Source of the DNA: Synechocystis sp. PCC 7338
GTDB taxonomy: Bacteria > Cyanobacteriota > Cyanobacteriia > Cyanobacteriales > Microcystaceae
Direction of reading: 5' to 3'
Assembly: GCF_018282115.1 (NCBI RefSeq)
Contig: NZ_CP054306.1
Coordinates: 2,465,488-2,529,487 of the forward strand
Length of the DNA: 64,000 nucleotides
Position 1 is the first letter of the stretch. Every line of letters starts with the position of its first letter. Shown here piece by piece: positions 1 to 7,790 of the stretch. The position numbers were made by a program, and so were the translations under genes. The notes below the pieces were generated by a model that saw only the letters and a list, made by a program, of their open reading frames with translations, ran no database searches and was not told the origin of the DNA.

Positions 1-29
1 ACCTAGATTGATGAAAGAGGGATAGAACT

Positions 30-473
30 TGGGGTGTGCTTTATACAGGGGAGGTTTCACTGCATCAGGTCAAGCTAATGCTGGATTAGAGTAGTAACTT
101 TGTTCTTCTATCCAATGGTTCTGAACAAATCAGTGATGACGTTCGGGCTGAACTGACTTCAAATAGTGGAATCACTGTAGAAGACACGCCGATTGAATCT
201 TTAGTTGGTGAGGGAGAAAGTCTTAGTGGCATTAAACTCAAAGACCAGCGCACCATACCTATTAAAGCTTTATTTATCATTACCCGATCTTCCATTGCTA
301 GCCCATTAGTTTCACAACTGGGCTGTGAGCTAGAGGGCGGGGCATTTGGCCCGATGATAAAGACCAGTGATTTGAAGGAAACAACTACAACAGGTGTCTT
401 TGCTGCTGATGGAGTATTAGCAGGTATATTTGCTCATCAATCTTTAGTCGTGAGCGACAACCCCTATCATTGA
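30..473 (+). pseudogene. Decayed thioredoxin-reductase-like FAD/NAD(P) oxidoreductase, C-terminal remnant
   Basis: One reading frame runs from about base 30 to the TGA at 471-473 and reads like the C-terminal half of a flavin-dependent thioredoxin-reductase-like protein: a GEV-LHQ segment, then LLSNGSEQ, a central beta-rich part and a late GVFAA motif. It is broken. A TAG at 87-89 sits where the family usually has a Trp (LD-stop-SSN), an in-frame TGA at 12-14 closes the frame upstream, and the expected GD after GVFAA is missing along with the normal C-terminus. No N-terminal FAD-binding half is visible. It is best read as a dead fragment at the edge of the accessory segment. Family assignment is from motif recognition only. 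Confidence 0.6.
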
Positions 474-516
474 TAAAAAACTCCTTGTATATAGTTCATC
501 AGCTATGCCAGCGGAA

Positions 517-532
517 AGTGACTTAGATCACA
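517..532. promoter_or_regulatory. CRP/SYCRP1-like palindrome (orphan)
   Basis: AGTGA-N6-TCACA matches the CRP-type consensus TGTGA-N6-TCACA at nine of ten half-site positions. It lies between the decayed oxidoreductase (+) and the 3' end of the beta-lactamase gene (-), so it is upstream of no gene inside this window. It may be a chance match. Confidence 0.25.
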
Positions 533-561
533 TTAGGTAAAGATGTACTGATAAGGTAACG

Positions 562-1476
562 CTATTTGGGATTTTCTTCCGCAGGCAATGCATCAATGGA
601 TTGCAGGATATTGCGTGTAATTTTCTCTCTTTTATAGAGGTCATCCAATCGGTTTGGCGTATCGATATTGAGAGCGAAGAACACAGGGCCCGTTGTCCAC
701 TCGACCCATCCTACCCACCAGCCCCAGCGGCCTTCCCAGCCAGTTTTAGCCCGTAGAATCCAGTCCCGCTCTGCTTCAACGATCATAATATCCTTGACTA
801 ATCGTTGGTGCTCAACCCTAAAGGGGAGTTCATTCTGATACAGCTTCTGTAGAAAATAAACTTGCTCTTGTGCCGAGATTGCTAACGCTCCATCAATCCA
901 ATAAGCACCTTCGCTAGTGCTTGGGTCTGCGTTTCCGTAATCAATTTGGGTCAGATACTCTCTTGCTTTCGCTTCTCCGATTTCGTCAGCAAAAATTTCG
1001 TAAACCCAAACGGCTGAGTTTCGCATAGCTGAGCGCAACGTTTGATCCTGATTGTGTGGAGCGAAGTCCCGTTCCACTCCATCCCACTCAAAAACTTGAA
1101 ATTCATCCCGAACAACGCCTGCATCGAGCGCAAAGAGAGAATGCGGAATCTTAAATGTTGATGCTGGGGAATAAGCTCTGTCAGCCCGTTCCTGGTCGTA
1201 GACCCACAACTGCTGAGCATCTCCGCGCTGATCTAATACCACGATAGTTCCTTGAGCCTCAGCGCCGTCGAAGAAACTGGCCCAATCCGGTCGCTCTTGC
1301 CTGTCTACACTGCCCAAAGACCTATCATCTACGGTGGTCGAATTACTTATCTTTGGTCGCTGCGCAATCTGCGGAGTATTCAGTCTATTACTAAGCTCTG
1401 CTGAGATAGGTGAGGTAAATAGTATTTCTGCACTATCTATGACCAAAAAAGCAAGTAAAAGAAAACGATGATTCAT
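562..1476 (-). CDS. Class D (OXA-type) serine beta-lactamase
   Basis: A 304-residue protein with a hydrophobic N-terminal signal (about residues 4-26), so probably exported to the periplasm. It carries the full class D motif set: S-T-F-K at 106-109 (catalytic Ser106 and Lys109), S-A-V at 154-156, Y-G-N at 180-182 and K-T-G at 244-246, followed by a Trp-rich stretch (WGWWVGW). Class D enzymes hydrolyse penicillins through an acyl-serine intermediate. About 60 residues lie between the signal and the domain, longer than in typical OXA enzymes. It is the last gene of a minus-strand series (AraC, hydrolase, Rid protein, this gene), 81 bp after the Rid gene. The ATG at 1474-1476 is the natural start. 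The fold is certain from the motifs; the natural substrate is unknown. Confidence 0.9.
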   Translation of the reverse strand: MNHRFLLLAFLVIDSAEILFTSPISAELSNRLNTPQIAQRPKISNSTTVDDRSLGSVDRQERPDWASFFDGAEAQGTIVVLDQRGDAQQLWVYDQERADRAYSPASTFKIPHSLFALDAGVVRDEFQVFEWDGVERDFAPHNQDQTLRSAMRNSAVWVYEIFADEIGEAKAREYLTQIDYGNADPSTSEGAYWIDGALAISAQEQVYFLQKLYQNELPFRVEHQRLVKDIMIVEAERDWILRAKTGWEGRWGWWVGWVEWTTGPVFFALNIDTPNRLDDLYKREKITRNILQSIDALPAEENPK

Positions 1477-1557
1477 AATGCCATCTTGCTGCGGTAAAAG
1501 TTTTCGTTCTACGCATAGGCGACAGCGCTAACGACACTGCTGCCGCCCATGCAAAAC

Positions 1558-1959
1558 TCATGGAACAATTGCAGTCACGCGGATTTCAATCCGCATCGTT
1601 GGCAGTCCAAGCGCTGCGACTCCTACCTGTGTCCAAATTGGGGCATGGTTGGGCATGTAATGGCGATATAGCCTGACCATCACATCGTTCACCTCTGGGG
1701 GCAACCCGCCAGCATGGTAAGAATTGACGTGGACAACGTCCTCCCAGCCCGCCCCGGCAGTTGCCAGGGTTCGCTCTACGTTCCGAAACGCCTGGGCAAT
1801 CTCATCTGCGAGCGACTCGGGAATTTGCAGATTGTCATCCCAGCCGCCTTGTCCTGATGTCTCCACGCGATCGCCAATTTTTAGCGCTTGCGAGTAATGC
1901 AAGTTATTCAGCATGTATTCCCCATAGCCGGGGGTGACAAAAAACTTGGGCTTATTCAT
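1558..1959 (-). CDS. Rid (YjgF/YER057c/UK114) family protein, non-canonical
   Basis: A 133-residue small cytosolic protein of the trimeric Rid family, recognised from the C-terminal IEIRVTAIVP strand and the central segment with paired Asn and His residues (VNSYHAGG). Canonical RidA deaminates reactive 2-aminoacrylate-type imines with an Arg in an ARLP motif near the C-terminus. Here the aligned stretch reads AALGLP, so the Arg is absent and imine deaminase activity is doubtful; it resembles the other Rid subgroups. It follows the alpha/beta hydrolase gene by 140 bp on the same strand and is probably read with it or from its own promoter (see the palindromes at 2001-2057). Confidence 0.8.
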   Translation of the reverse strand: MNKPKFFVTPGYGEYMLNNLHYSQALKIGDRVETSGQGGWDDNLQIPESLADEIAQAFRNVERTLATAGAGWEDVVHVNSYHAGGLPPEVNDVMVRLYRHYMPNHAPIWTQVGVAALGLPTMRIEIRVTAIVP

Positions 1960-2000
1960 GGTATTCCTTTTTTGTGGTCATTAATTCTTTTGATCCAGGT

Positions 2001-2057
2001 GCTGAACGTTCAGCCTATGCCAGCCAGCCACCAGGATCGGAACCGTGGATAGGCTGA
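2001..2057. promoter_or_regulatory. Palindrome plus long stem-loop between hydrolase and Rid genes
   Basis: GCTGAACGTTCAGC at 2001-2014 is a perfect 14-bp palindrome. Overlapping it, TCAGCCTAT (2010-2018) pairs perfectly with ATAGGCTGA (2049-2057) around a 30-base loop. The position, 42 bp or more upstream of the Rid start on the minus strand, fits either an operator for the Rid and beta-lactamase pair or an mRNA processing or attenuation structure after the hydrolase gene. No U-run follows, so it is not an ordinary terminator. Confidence 0.4.
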
Positions 2058-2099
2058 ATTCACAATTTTTCACCAGTCAGAAATGCGGCAGATTACTGA

Positions 2100-2936
2100 C
2101 TATTTTTGCTGAAGAAAGTCCAGCAATATGGGATTGACCTGATCAGCGTGAGTCCAGTTGATGGCGTGCGGCCCGCCAGGGATAATCTCAAGCTGACTGT
2201 TTTTAATCAGTTTCGGGAGTCTTGCGGCGGTGGATTCAAGTGGCAAAATGCGATCAGCATCGCCATGAATGATTAAAGTAGGTATATCAATCCGGCGCAG
2301 ATCATCGCGGAAATCAGTGAGCCAGGACGGGACACAATCCAAAGTTCCTTTAGCAGAAGCCCTGGCTGCTACATTCCAGCAGGCTTGAATGGCATAGTTG
2401 CTGATGCGTTCGCCTAGCAGCACATCCACATTAAAAAATTCTCTGAAAAATTCAGAAAAGTAAGCGGGACGGTCTTTAACAATTGCTTTCATAATGCCAT
2501 CAAAAACGCTCTGGTCAACGCCTTCGGGATTATCAGCGGTCTTCAGCAGGAAGGGCGGCACTGGAGCCATCAGCACGGCTTTTTGCACCCGCTCTGAGCC
2601 GTATTTGCCAAGATAGCGCGTGACTTCGCCGGTTCCCATAGAGAACCCAACCAGCACAGCATTATGCAAGTCAAGTTTGGTCATCAGCGTGTTCAAATCG
2701 GCTGCAAAGGTATCGTAGTCATAGCCCAACGAGGGTTGGCTAGACGCACCAAATCCTCGGCGATCGTAGGTAATCACTCGATATCCTGCATTTAGCAGCA
2801 CCAAGACCTGCTTTTCCCAGGAATGGCCATTGAGGGGAAATCCATGAATGAGAACAATGGGTTGACCGGCCCCAAGATCTTCGTAATAGATATCAATGGT
2901 TGCAGAATTTTCTTGACCAACAGTCACATAAGGCAT
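2100..2936 (-). CDS. Alpha/beta hydrolase (non-heme haloperoxidase/esterase-like)
   Basis: A 278-residue cytosolic alpha/beta hydrolase. Visible elements are the oxyanion-hole HGFP at 31-34, the nucleophile elbow G-F-S-M-G with Ser99, an Asp in HGDADRILP (about 228) and a His in PGGPHAINW (257), making a complete Ser-Asp-His triad. The GFSMGTGEV stretch is typical of the cofactor-free haloperoxidase/arylesterase branch. A strong AGGAGG sits just before the ATG. The gene lies 116 bp downstream of the AraC-type regulator gene on the same strand, and that gap holds a promoter and a two-copy direct repeat. This suggests the regulator controls this enzyme in response to a small molecule. The substrate is unknown. 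Confidence 0.88.
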   Translation of the reverse strand: MPYVTVGQENSATIDIYYEDLGAGQPIVLIHGFPLNGHSWEKQVLVLLNAGYRVITYDRRGFGASSQPSLGYDYDTFAADLNTLMTKLDLHNAVLVGFSMGTGEVTRYLGKYGSERVQKAVLMAPVPPFLLKTADNPEGVDQSVFDGIMKAIVKDRPAYFSEFFREFFNVDVLLGERISNYAIQACWNVAARASAKGTLDCVPSWLTDFRDDLRRIDIPTLIIHGDADRILPLESTAARLPKLIKNSQLEIIPGGPHAINWTHADQVNPILLDFLQQK

Positions 2937-2985
2937 ATTGACCTCCTAATGAACATCGCAAAATGTTCTTATCTGATTTAACCGA

Positions 2986-3049
2986 AGTATAGTGAGTTCT
3001 AATGCTCGGTTTCTTTCAGATTCTTAGGGTAAATTGTCAAATTCTTAAG
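2986..3049 (-). promoter_or_regulatory. AraC-type direct-repeat operator and promoter of the hydrolase gene
   Basis: On the plus strand TCAGATTCTTAGG (3016-3028) and TCAAATTCTTAAG (3037-3049) are near-identical direct repeats exactly 21 bp apart, two helical turns, as AraC-family monomers prefer. On the minus strand a good -10, TATACT, lies at 2986-2991; the -35 position (3009-3014) is poor (AGAAAC) and abuts the nearer repeat. A weak -35 next to an activator site is the usual class II activator layout. The adjacent gene encodes an AraC-family regulator, the obvious candidate ligand of the site. Confidence 0.55.
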
Positions 3050-3052
3050 GTT

Positions 3053-3946
3053 TTAGCGAACCTGTTTCGGTGTTACTCCGGTGAGTCGCTTAAACTGTTG
3101 CGTCAGATGGCTTTGACTGGAGAAGCCGACTTGTAGAGCGATGTCGGCGATCGCCAAATCTGTTCCCTTCAACATTACTTCTGCCCGTTCCACTCGTTGT
3201 TTGATCACATACTGATGCGGCGAAATCCCCATTACTTTTTTAAACAAGCTTGCAAAGTAAGTCGGACTGATATTAACGACGCTTGCCAGTTCAGCTAAGG
3301 ATAAATCTCGATTTAAGTGAGCGTGGATGTAATCGATCGCCTGCTGCAACTGGGTATGGGTTAAGCGGTTGTTTGGTGATGCAATCGGTTTCGCTAGGGT
3401 CGAATAGTGTCGTAGTAAATGAATTACTAAAGCCTGAGTGAGTGATTCGATATATAGCTGCCCCATCATCCCGCCCGATTTCAATTCAGCGAACATTAGC
3501 ATGCCAATCTGATGAAGTTGCAAATCTTGCTGACCAAAGCAGGGCACGAGTTCAAACTGTTTTGAATCAACTTCAGAGACTTCAGCAACTTGTTGAATCA
3601 ATGCCGGTTTTAAGCAAATGTGCAGCGGCGCACAAATGACATCACTCATATCTGGTGCTTGACACCAATAGCTCGGTTGTCCAGCTAGAACTAGAAGGCT
3701 GTCCCCTTTGTGAAGGGTTGATTCATGCAGGCGATCGTCGCGTTTTTGAACTAAAGGGGCAGGATCTCCCGTGTGAAAGTATAGCCAATGATCGGCTAAA
3801 GCAGGGAGTTCCATTTCAAACGCTGAAGCAGGGCTCTGACACTTCTCTACCAAAATGCCATTCCAGTCCATTTGGCGACTGGAGAACATCAGTTGTTTAT
3901 TGAACCGTTGGCAGAGTTCAAGCGAGTTGAGCTGGTTGCTGGCCAT
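3053..3946 (-). CDS. AraC/XylS-family transcriptional regulator
   Basis: From the ATG at 3946 the protein has 297 residues. The C-terminal 100 carry the double helix-turn-helix of the family: LSLAELASVVNISPTYFASLFKK, split here by the recognition helix, followed by QHYVIKQRVERA-like packing and the second helix IADIALQVGFSSQSHLTQQF, ending in a typical GVTPKQVR tail. The N-terminal two thirds look like a cupin-type sensor domain. A GTG at 3988 would add 14 residues, but the ATG has a GGTGAG about 9 bp upstream and is preferred. It probably activates the hydrolase gene just downstream through the direct repeats at 3016-3049. The effector is unknown. Confidence 0.88.
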   Translation of the reverse strand: MASNQLNSLELCQRFNKQLMFSSRQMDWNGILVEKCQSPASAFEMELPALADHWLYFHTGDPAPLVQKRDDRLHESTLHKGDSLLVLAGQPSYWCQAPDMSDVICAPLHICLKPALIQQVAEVSEVDSKQFELVPCFGQQDLQLHQIGMLMFAELKSGGMMGQLYIESLTQALVIHLLRHYSTLAKPIASPNNRLTHTQLQQAIDYIHAHLNRDLSLAELASVVNISPTYFASLFKKVMGISPHQYVIKQRVERAEVMLKGTDLAIADIALQVGFSSQSHLTQQFKRLTGVTPKQVR

Positions 3947-4712
3947 GGAGCTTGCTCTCACCAATTGCTTACAGTTACAAAATAACACCTCTTAGCCTGA
4001 CTCTGGCGCAGCAAAAGCGTTTACCAGTTGGGAACCCAAGACAATCACTGACGCACTAATATACAAGCTAGCCATTAACGCTTCTCATGAATAATCCAGG
4101 TTAGGTAGGCACAGCGATGATCCACAACTTGTGGCACCCGCTTGGCTTCCCAGGAAGCCCCTGTGAGTCTAGTGCGTTGGGACAATTAGTACTTCTTCAA
4201 AGTGCTAGTTGGATAAAAATGCGATTGCCCTAAAGAGAAGAGGGATATGACCACATTTGAAAATATTTAATTCGGCGATTGATAGAGCAGGCATCTTACT
4301 TTTCGGTAAATTTTTACTTATGTTTGTCGCCCATTGTACCACTTTGTCATGGAATCCGCCGTATCCCTCTTGCGTCAGACTGGGCAAGTCGATTTGCTGG
4401 AAATCATCGAAAGCCTTTAGCAACAACGGTTTTATGTAGTGTACTTATTAAGATATTATCCCTCATGATTGTCGAGTCTTGAAAACATTGAAACGCCTCC
4501 ACGGTAAGACTTTTTGTGTGGTACTGAAAAATGTTCTTTCCGAGATTCAGGAAAGAGGGGTATGTTTATCAGTAATTGATCTAGGATAGGCTGCTCCATT
4601 AGTCAATAAAGTTAAATTTTTATAATGATTATCTTTGGTTTCAACTTAATACCGATTATTACCAAGATAAGTTCAGCAGGAGACGGTTAACTTTCAATAT
4701 TTATTGATTTTC
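3947..4712. other. Gene-poor accessory stretch
   Basis: About 770 bp with no convincing gene. It contains a short perfect stem-loop at 4144-4159 (GGCTTC/GAAGCC with a CCAG loop) followed by GCCCCTGTGAGTCTAG, which is reminiscent of a transposon right end of the IS200/IS605 kind, but no transposase is recognisable. A 73-codon minus-strand frame (4205-4426) lacks a good start and resembles nothing I know. The low GC, the many stops and the position at the junction with core genes suggest decayed insertion debris. Confidence 0.4.
4629..4670 (-). terminator. Candidate terminator of the MalK-like ABC ATPase gene
   Basis: TTATCTTTGG (4629-4638) pairs with CCAAGATAA (4662-4670) with one bulged base. 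It lies 43-84 bp past the minus-strand stop at 4713, and on that strand it is followed by AT-rich sequence, not a clean U-run. A weak call. Confidence 0.3.
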
Positions 4713-5939
4713 CTACCGTTGGTCGATCGCCTGTTCAGTTTTAGCGTCAAACAGATGGATTTTTTCAGGGTTGATCGCCAACCACAGTTGTTCCCCCACC
4801 TGGAGCAGATGATCAGGGGCAATGCGAGCCTGTAGGGTTAGCTCTGGCTCCGTCACTAAATGGGCATAGATAAAAGTATCGTTACCGAGGGCCTCCACTA
4901 AATTTACTTTGACAGGGAAAGCGTCGGCTCCTTCGGCACTAAGGACAAAACTTTCTGGCCTTACCCCCAAAATTAGGGAACGGCCCACGTAAGGAGCCAC
5001 TAGCCCGTGCCATTTTGCCGTCAGATTTAGGGCAAAGGCGAGATGTTGCAATACTGTAGCCGATGCCACTTTGAGGGTAAAAAAGTTCATCGGCGGAGAA
5101 CCGATAAATTCCCCCACAAAACGGTTAGCCGGTTGATTGTACAAAGTTAACGGGGGCGCAATTTGTTGGATTACCCCTTGGTTGAGCACCGCTATCCGAT
5201 CGCCCATGGTCATGGCTTCGGTTTGGTCGTGGGTAACATAAATGGTGGTGATGCCCAGTTGCCGTTGAATTTGCACAATCTGACTGCGGGTTTCCGCCCT
5301 TAGTTTTGCATCTAGGTTGGACAGGGGTTCATCCATCAAAAAGACCTGGGGATTCCTGGCGATCGCCCGACCGAGGGCCACCCGCTGCTTTTGCCCACCG
5401 GATAATTGTTTGGGCAGACGGTCTAGCAAATGATCAATTTGCAATTGTTGGGCCACTTGGTTGACCCGTTGAGCCAGCACCTTTTCCTGGGTTGACAGAT
5501 AATGCAAAGACTTGGGCAACGGTTTGGTGATGCCCCGTAAGCTGTCCCCTACCCAGCGGGGTAATTTATCCTCGGTCTGATTATTTTCCCGATCGGGCAT
5601 GCGCCGCAAACCAAAGGCAATGTTGTCGTAAACGCTCAGGTGGGGATAGAGGGCATAGCTTTGGAACACCATGGCAATGTCCCTGGCTTTGGGGGGTAAA
5701 TCATTCACCCGGCGATCGCCAATGTAAATTTGGCCCCCTGTCACAGTTTCTAAGCCCGCAATCAACCGCAGGAGAGTACTTTTGCCACAACCGGAGGGCC
5801 CCACCAGAACCATGAATTCCCCATCGGCAATTTCTAGGTTAATGGCCTTGAGCACATTTACCGGAGACCCTTCCTTGGCCTGATTTTTGCCTTGGGGAGG
5901 GAAACTTTTGTAGAGGTTTTCGACAATTACCTGGGCCAC
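4713..5939 (-). CDS. MalK/UgpC-type sugar ABC transporter ATPase
   Basis: A cytoplasmic ATPase subunit that would energise uptake of a sugar or compatible solute. Walker A is GPSGCGKST, the Q-loop lies in MVFQSYALYPH, the signature is LSGGQKQR, Walker B is VFLMDEP and the H-loop is in YVTHDQTEAM. A C-terminal TOBE-like regulatory domain follows. The stretch between Q-loop and signature is about 40 residues longer than in ordinary MalK (a segment with NNQTEDK and PRWVGDSLRG). I chose the GTG at 5937-5939 (MAQVIVENLYKSF); a TTG 18 bp upstream is also open. No membrane subunits are adjacent, so its partners are elsewhere, as is common for shared MalK/MsmK ATPases in cyanobacteria. Confidence 0.88.
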   Translation of the reverse strand: MAQVIVENLYKSFPPQGKNQAKEGSPVNVLKAINLEIADGEFMVLVGPSGCGKSTLLRLIAGLETVTGGQIYIGDRRVNDLPPKARDIAMVFQSYALYPHLSVYDNIAFGLRRMPDRENNQTEDKLPRWVGDSLRGITKPLPKSLHYLSTQEKVLAQRVNQVAQQLQIDHLLDRLPKQLSGGQKQRVALGRAIARNPQVFLMDEPLSNLDAKLRAETRSQIVQIQRQLGITTIYVTHDQTEAMTMGDRIAVLNQGVIQQIAPPLTLYNQPANRFVGEFIGSPPMNFFTLKVASATVLQHLAFALNLTAKWHGLVAPYVGRSLILGVRPESFVLSAEGADAFPVKVNLVEALGNDTFIYAHLVTEPELTLQARIAPDHLLQVGEQLWLAINPEKIHLFDAKTEQAIDQR

Positions 5940-6016
5940 AGCGGAAACCAAAATCAATGGGCATCAAAGCATCCTAGCACCTTAATTAGGCTTATTCCTG
6001 GTAATGAAGGTGGACA

Positions 6017-6940
6017 TTAACTTGCCAGAATTTGCCGCAGACTGGCTTCCAAAGTGGGGGCTTGGTATTCAAAATCCGCTTTGGCGATCGCCTCTGGTAA
6101 AACCTGCTGCCCTTCCAGCACTAACTTAGCCGCTTCCCCTAGCAGTAATTCCAAAGCAATGTCCGGCACTGGCAACCAAGAAGGACGGGCTAACACTTTC
6201 CCCAGGGTGTCGCAAAATTCTTTCATTTTGACCGGATTGGGAGCGGTGGCATTGTACGTCCCCCGTAAGGTTGAGTCAGTTAAAGCTTTATCGATCAAAG
6301 CAACCAAATCCTGCCGATCAATCCAGGAAAACCACTGTTCTCCACTGCCCAAGGGCCCCCCCGCAAATAATTTAAATGGCGGTAACATTTTGTTCAAAGC
6401 ACCGCCATCGGCCCCCAGCACAATGCCAATGCGGAAGATGACCAGCCTAACACCCAGGAATTCCACTTGGTGGGCGGCATTTTCCCATGCCTGACAAACT
6501 TCAGCCAGGAAATCATCCCCAGGATCACTACTTTCCGTAAAAGTCTCTGTCTCGCTGGTGCCGTAGTAACCAATGGCTGACCCAGAAATCATTACCTTGG
6601 GCTTCCGTTCCGCTTTGGCGATCGCCTCCACCAACTTTTCTGTGCCTAGTTTCCGACTATCAAAAATTGCGGTTTTATAAGCTTCCGTCCACCGTTCCGA
6701 AATGGGTTCTCCCGCCAGATTGATCACCGCATCTTGTCCATTGACCTGTTCCTGCCAGGGACCACTCTCCGTCGCTTCATAGGCGATCGTCGTTAACTGG
6801 GGGAAACTGCTGGGGGGAAATAACCGTTGAGCCTTGGGCACACTACGCACCAACAAAGTTAACTCATGGCCCTGTTGATGTAGCAGGGGCACCAAAGAAC
6901 GCCCCACAAAGCCCGTCACCCCAGTCAAAATAATTTTCAT
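6017..6940 (-). CDS. TIGR01777-family NAD(P)-dependent epimerase-like protein
   Basis: A 307-residue extended short-chain dehydrogenase-like protein. The N-terminal Rossmann motif is [10 protein letters not shown] (residues 7-16), INLAGEPI follows the fourth strand, and SGSAIGYYG carries the Ser and Tyr of the usual active-site region. The family has been annotated as a 'cell division inhibitor SulA-like' protein, but this name is inherited and poorly supported; no substrate is established. It stands 59 bp or more upstream of the MalK-like ATPase gene on the same strand and is divergent from the bifunctional-nuclease gene at 7106. Confidence 0.85.
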   Translation of the reverse strand: MKIILTGVTGFVGRSLVPLLHQQGHELTLLVRSVPKAQRLFPPSSFPQLTTIAYEATESGPWQEQVNGQDAVINLAGEPISERWTEAYKTAIFDSRKLGTEKLVEAIAKAERKPKVMISGSAIGYYGTSETETFTESSDPGDDFLAEVCQAWENAAHQVEFLGVRLVIFRIGIVLGADGGALNKMLPPFKLFAGGPLGSGEQWFSWIDRQDLVALIDKALTDSTLRGTYNATAPNPVKMKEFCDTLGKVLARPSWLPVPDIALELLLGEAAKLVLEGQQVLPEAIAKADFEYQAPTLEASLRQILAS

Positions 6941-7105
6941 TAATGTACGCCTCCCACCACCAGCGGTAATGTGCCATTGCCAATCTTCCCCATCTTAGGG
7001 GGAACCGTCCCTGGTGACCAACCAGCCTTGACCCTGGGTAGAGTAGGAGTAAGTTAAAATGAAAACCTGCATTGTGCTGTCAATGTTCCCCAGAGGATCT
7101 ACCCA

Positions 7106-7627
7106 ATGATTGAGATGAGAGTAGCTGGCATTGCCCTCGATGCGGTAAGTCGCAGTCCCATCGTACTGCTCAAGGATGGATCTGAACGGCGGGCATTACC
7201 CATTTATATCAGCCAAGACCAGGCCCGGTCGATTATCGGAGCCCTAGAAAACCAAAAGCCCAGCCGTCCCCTCACCCATGACCTGATGGTTAATCTCCTC
7301 ACCACCTGGGATGTGGACCTGAAAAAAATTATCATTCATTCCCTACAGGACAACACCTTTTACGCCGTGCTCTGCTGTGCCCAGGGGGATCAAATCAGGG
7401 AAATTGACTGCCGCCCCAGTGATGCCATTTCCCTCGCTCTGCGGATGGACAGTCCCATTTGGGTAATGGAAGAAGTGTTGGCCGATGCTTCCATTCCAGT
7501 GGACCGGGATGCGGACGAAGAGGAAAGACAAGCTTTTCGCGATTTTCTCGACAACGTTAGCCCGGAAACCCTGATTAAACAGGCTCGCCTCAGTTCCGAT
7601 AGCTTTGAGGCGGAATCCGATAGCTAG
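7106..7627 (+). CDS. Bifunctional nuclease (DUF151) family protein
   Basis: A 173-residue protein with the family core: an N-terminal MRVAGIALD strand, a LPIYISQDQARSI segment, HDLMVNLL and the very characteristic REIDCRPSDAISLALR motif, followed by an acidic C-terminal tail. Members have been reported with DNase and RNase activity in plants and as stress-linked proteins in bacteria, but the in vivo role in cyanobacteria is not established. It is followed after 163 bp by the UvrD-type helicase on the same strand, which is at least compatible with a nucleic-acid role. Confidence 0.88.
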   Translation: MIEMRVAGIALDAVSRSPIVLLKDGSERRALPIYISQDQARSIIGALENQKPSRPLTHDLMVNLLTTWDVDLKKIIIHSLQDNTFYAVLCCAQGDQIREIDCRPSDAISLALRMDSPIWVMEEVLADASIPVDRDADEEERQAFRDFLDNVSPETLIKQARLSSDSFEAESDS

Positions 7628-7790
7628 CCCAGTCAACACCATTGGGCAATGTTAGTTCAGGTCGGTAAATTGTGGCGTGGGTCTATCAACAACGGGCAGT
7701 GGAAATAGAGAAGGACAACAGCAAAAAAATAATTTCCCTTGGTTGATTGCTAAACTTAATTGTTGATTGAACCTTAAGCTTAGTGTGCCC

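Noticed and set aside
4205-4426. 73-codon minus-strand frame in the gene-poor stretch
   Set aside because: No ATG with a ribosome-binding site, no recognisable family, and it lies in apparently decayed sequence.
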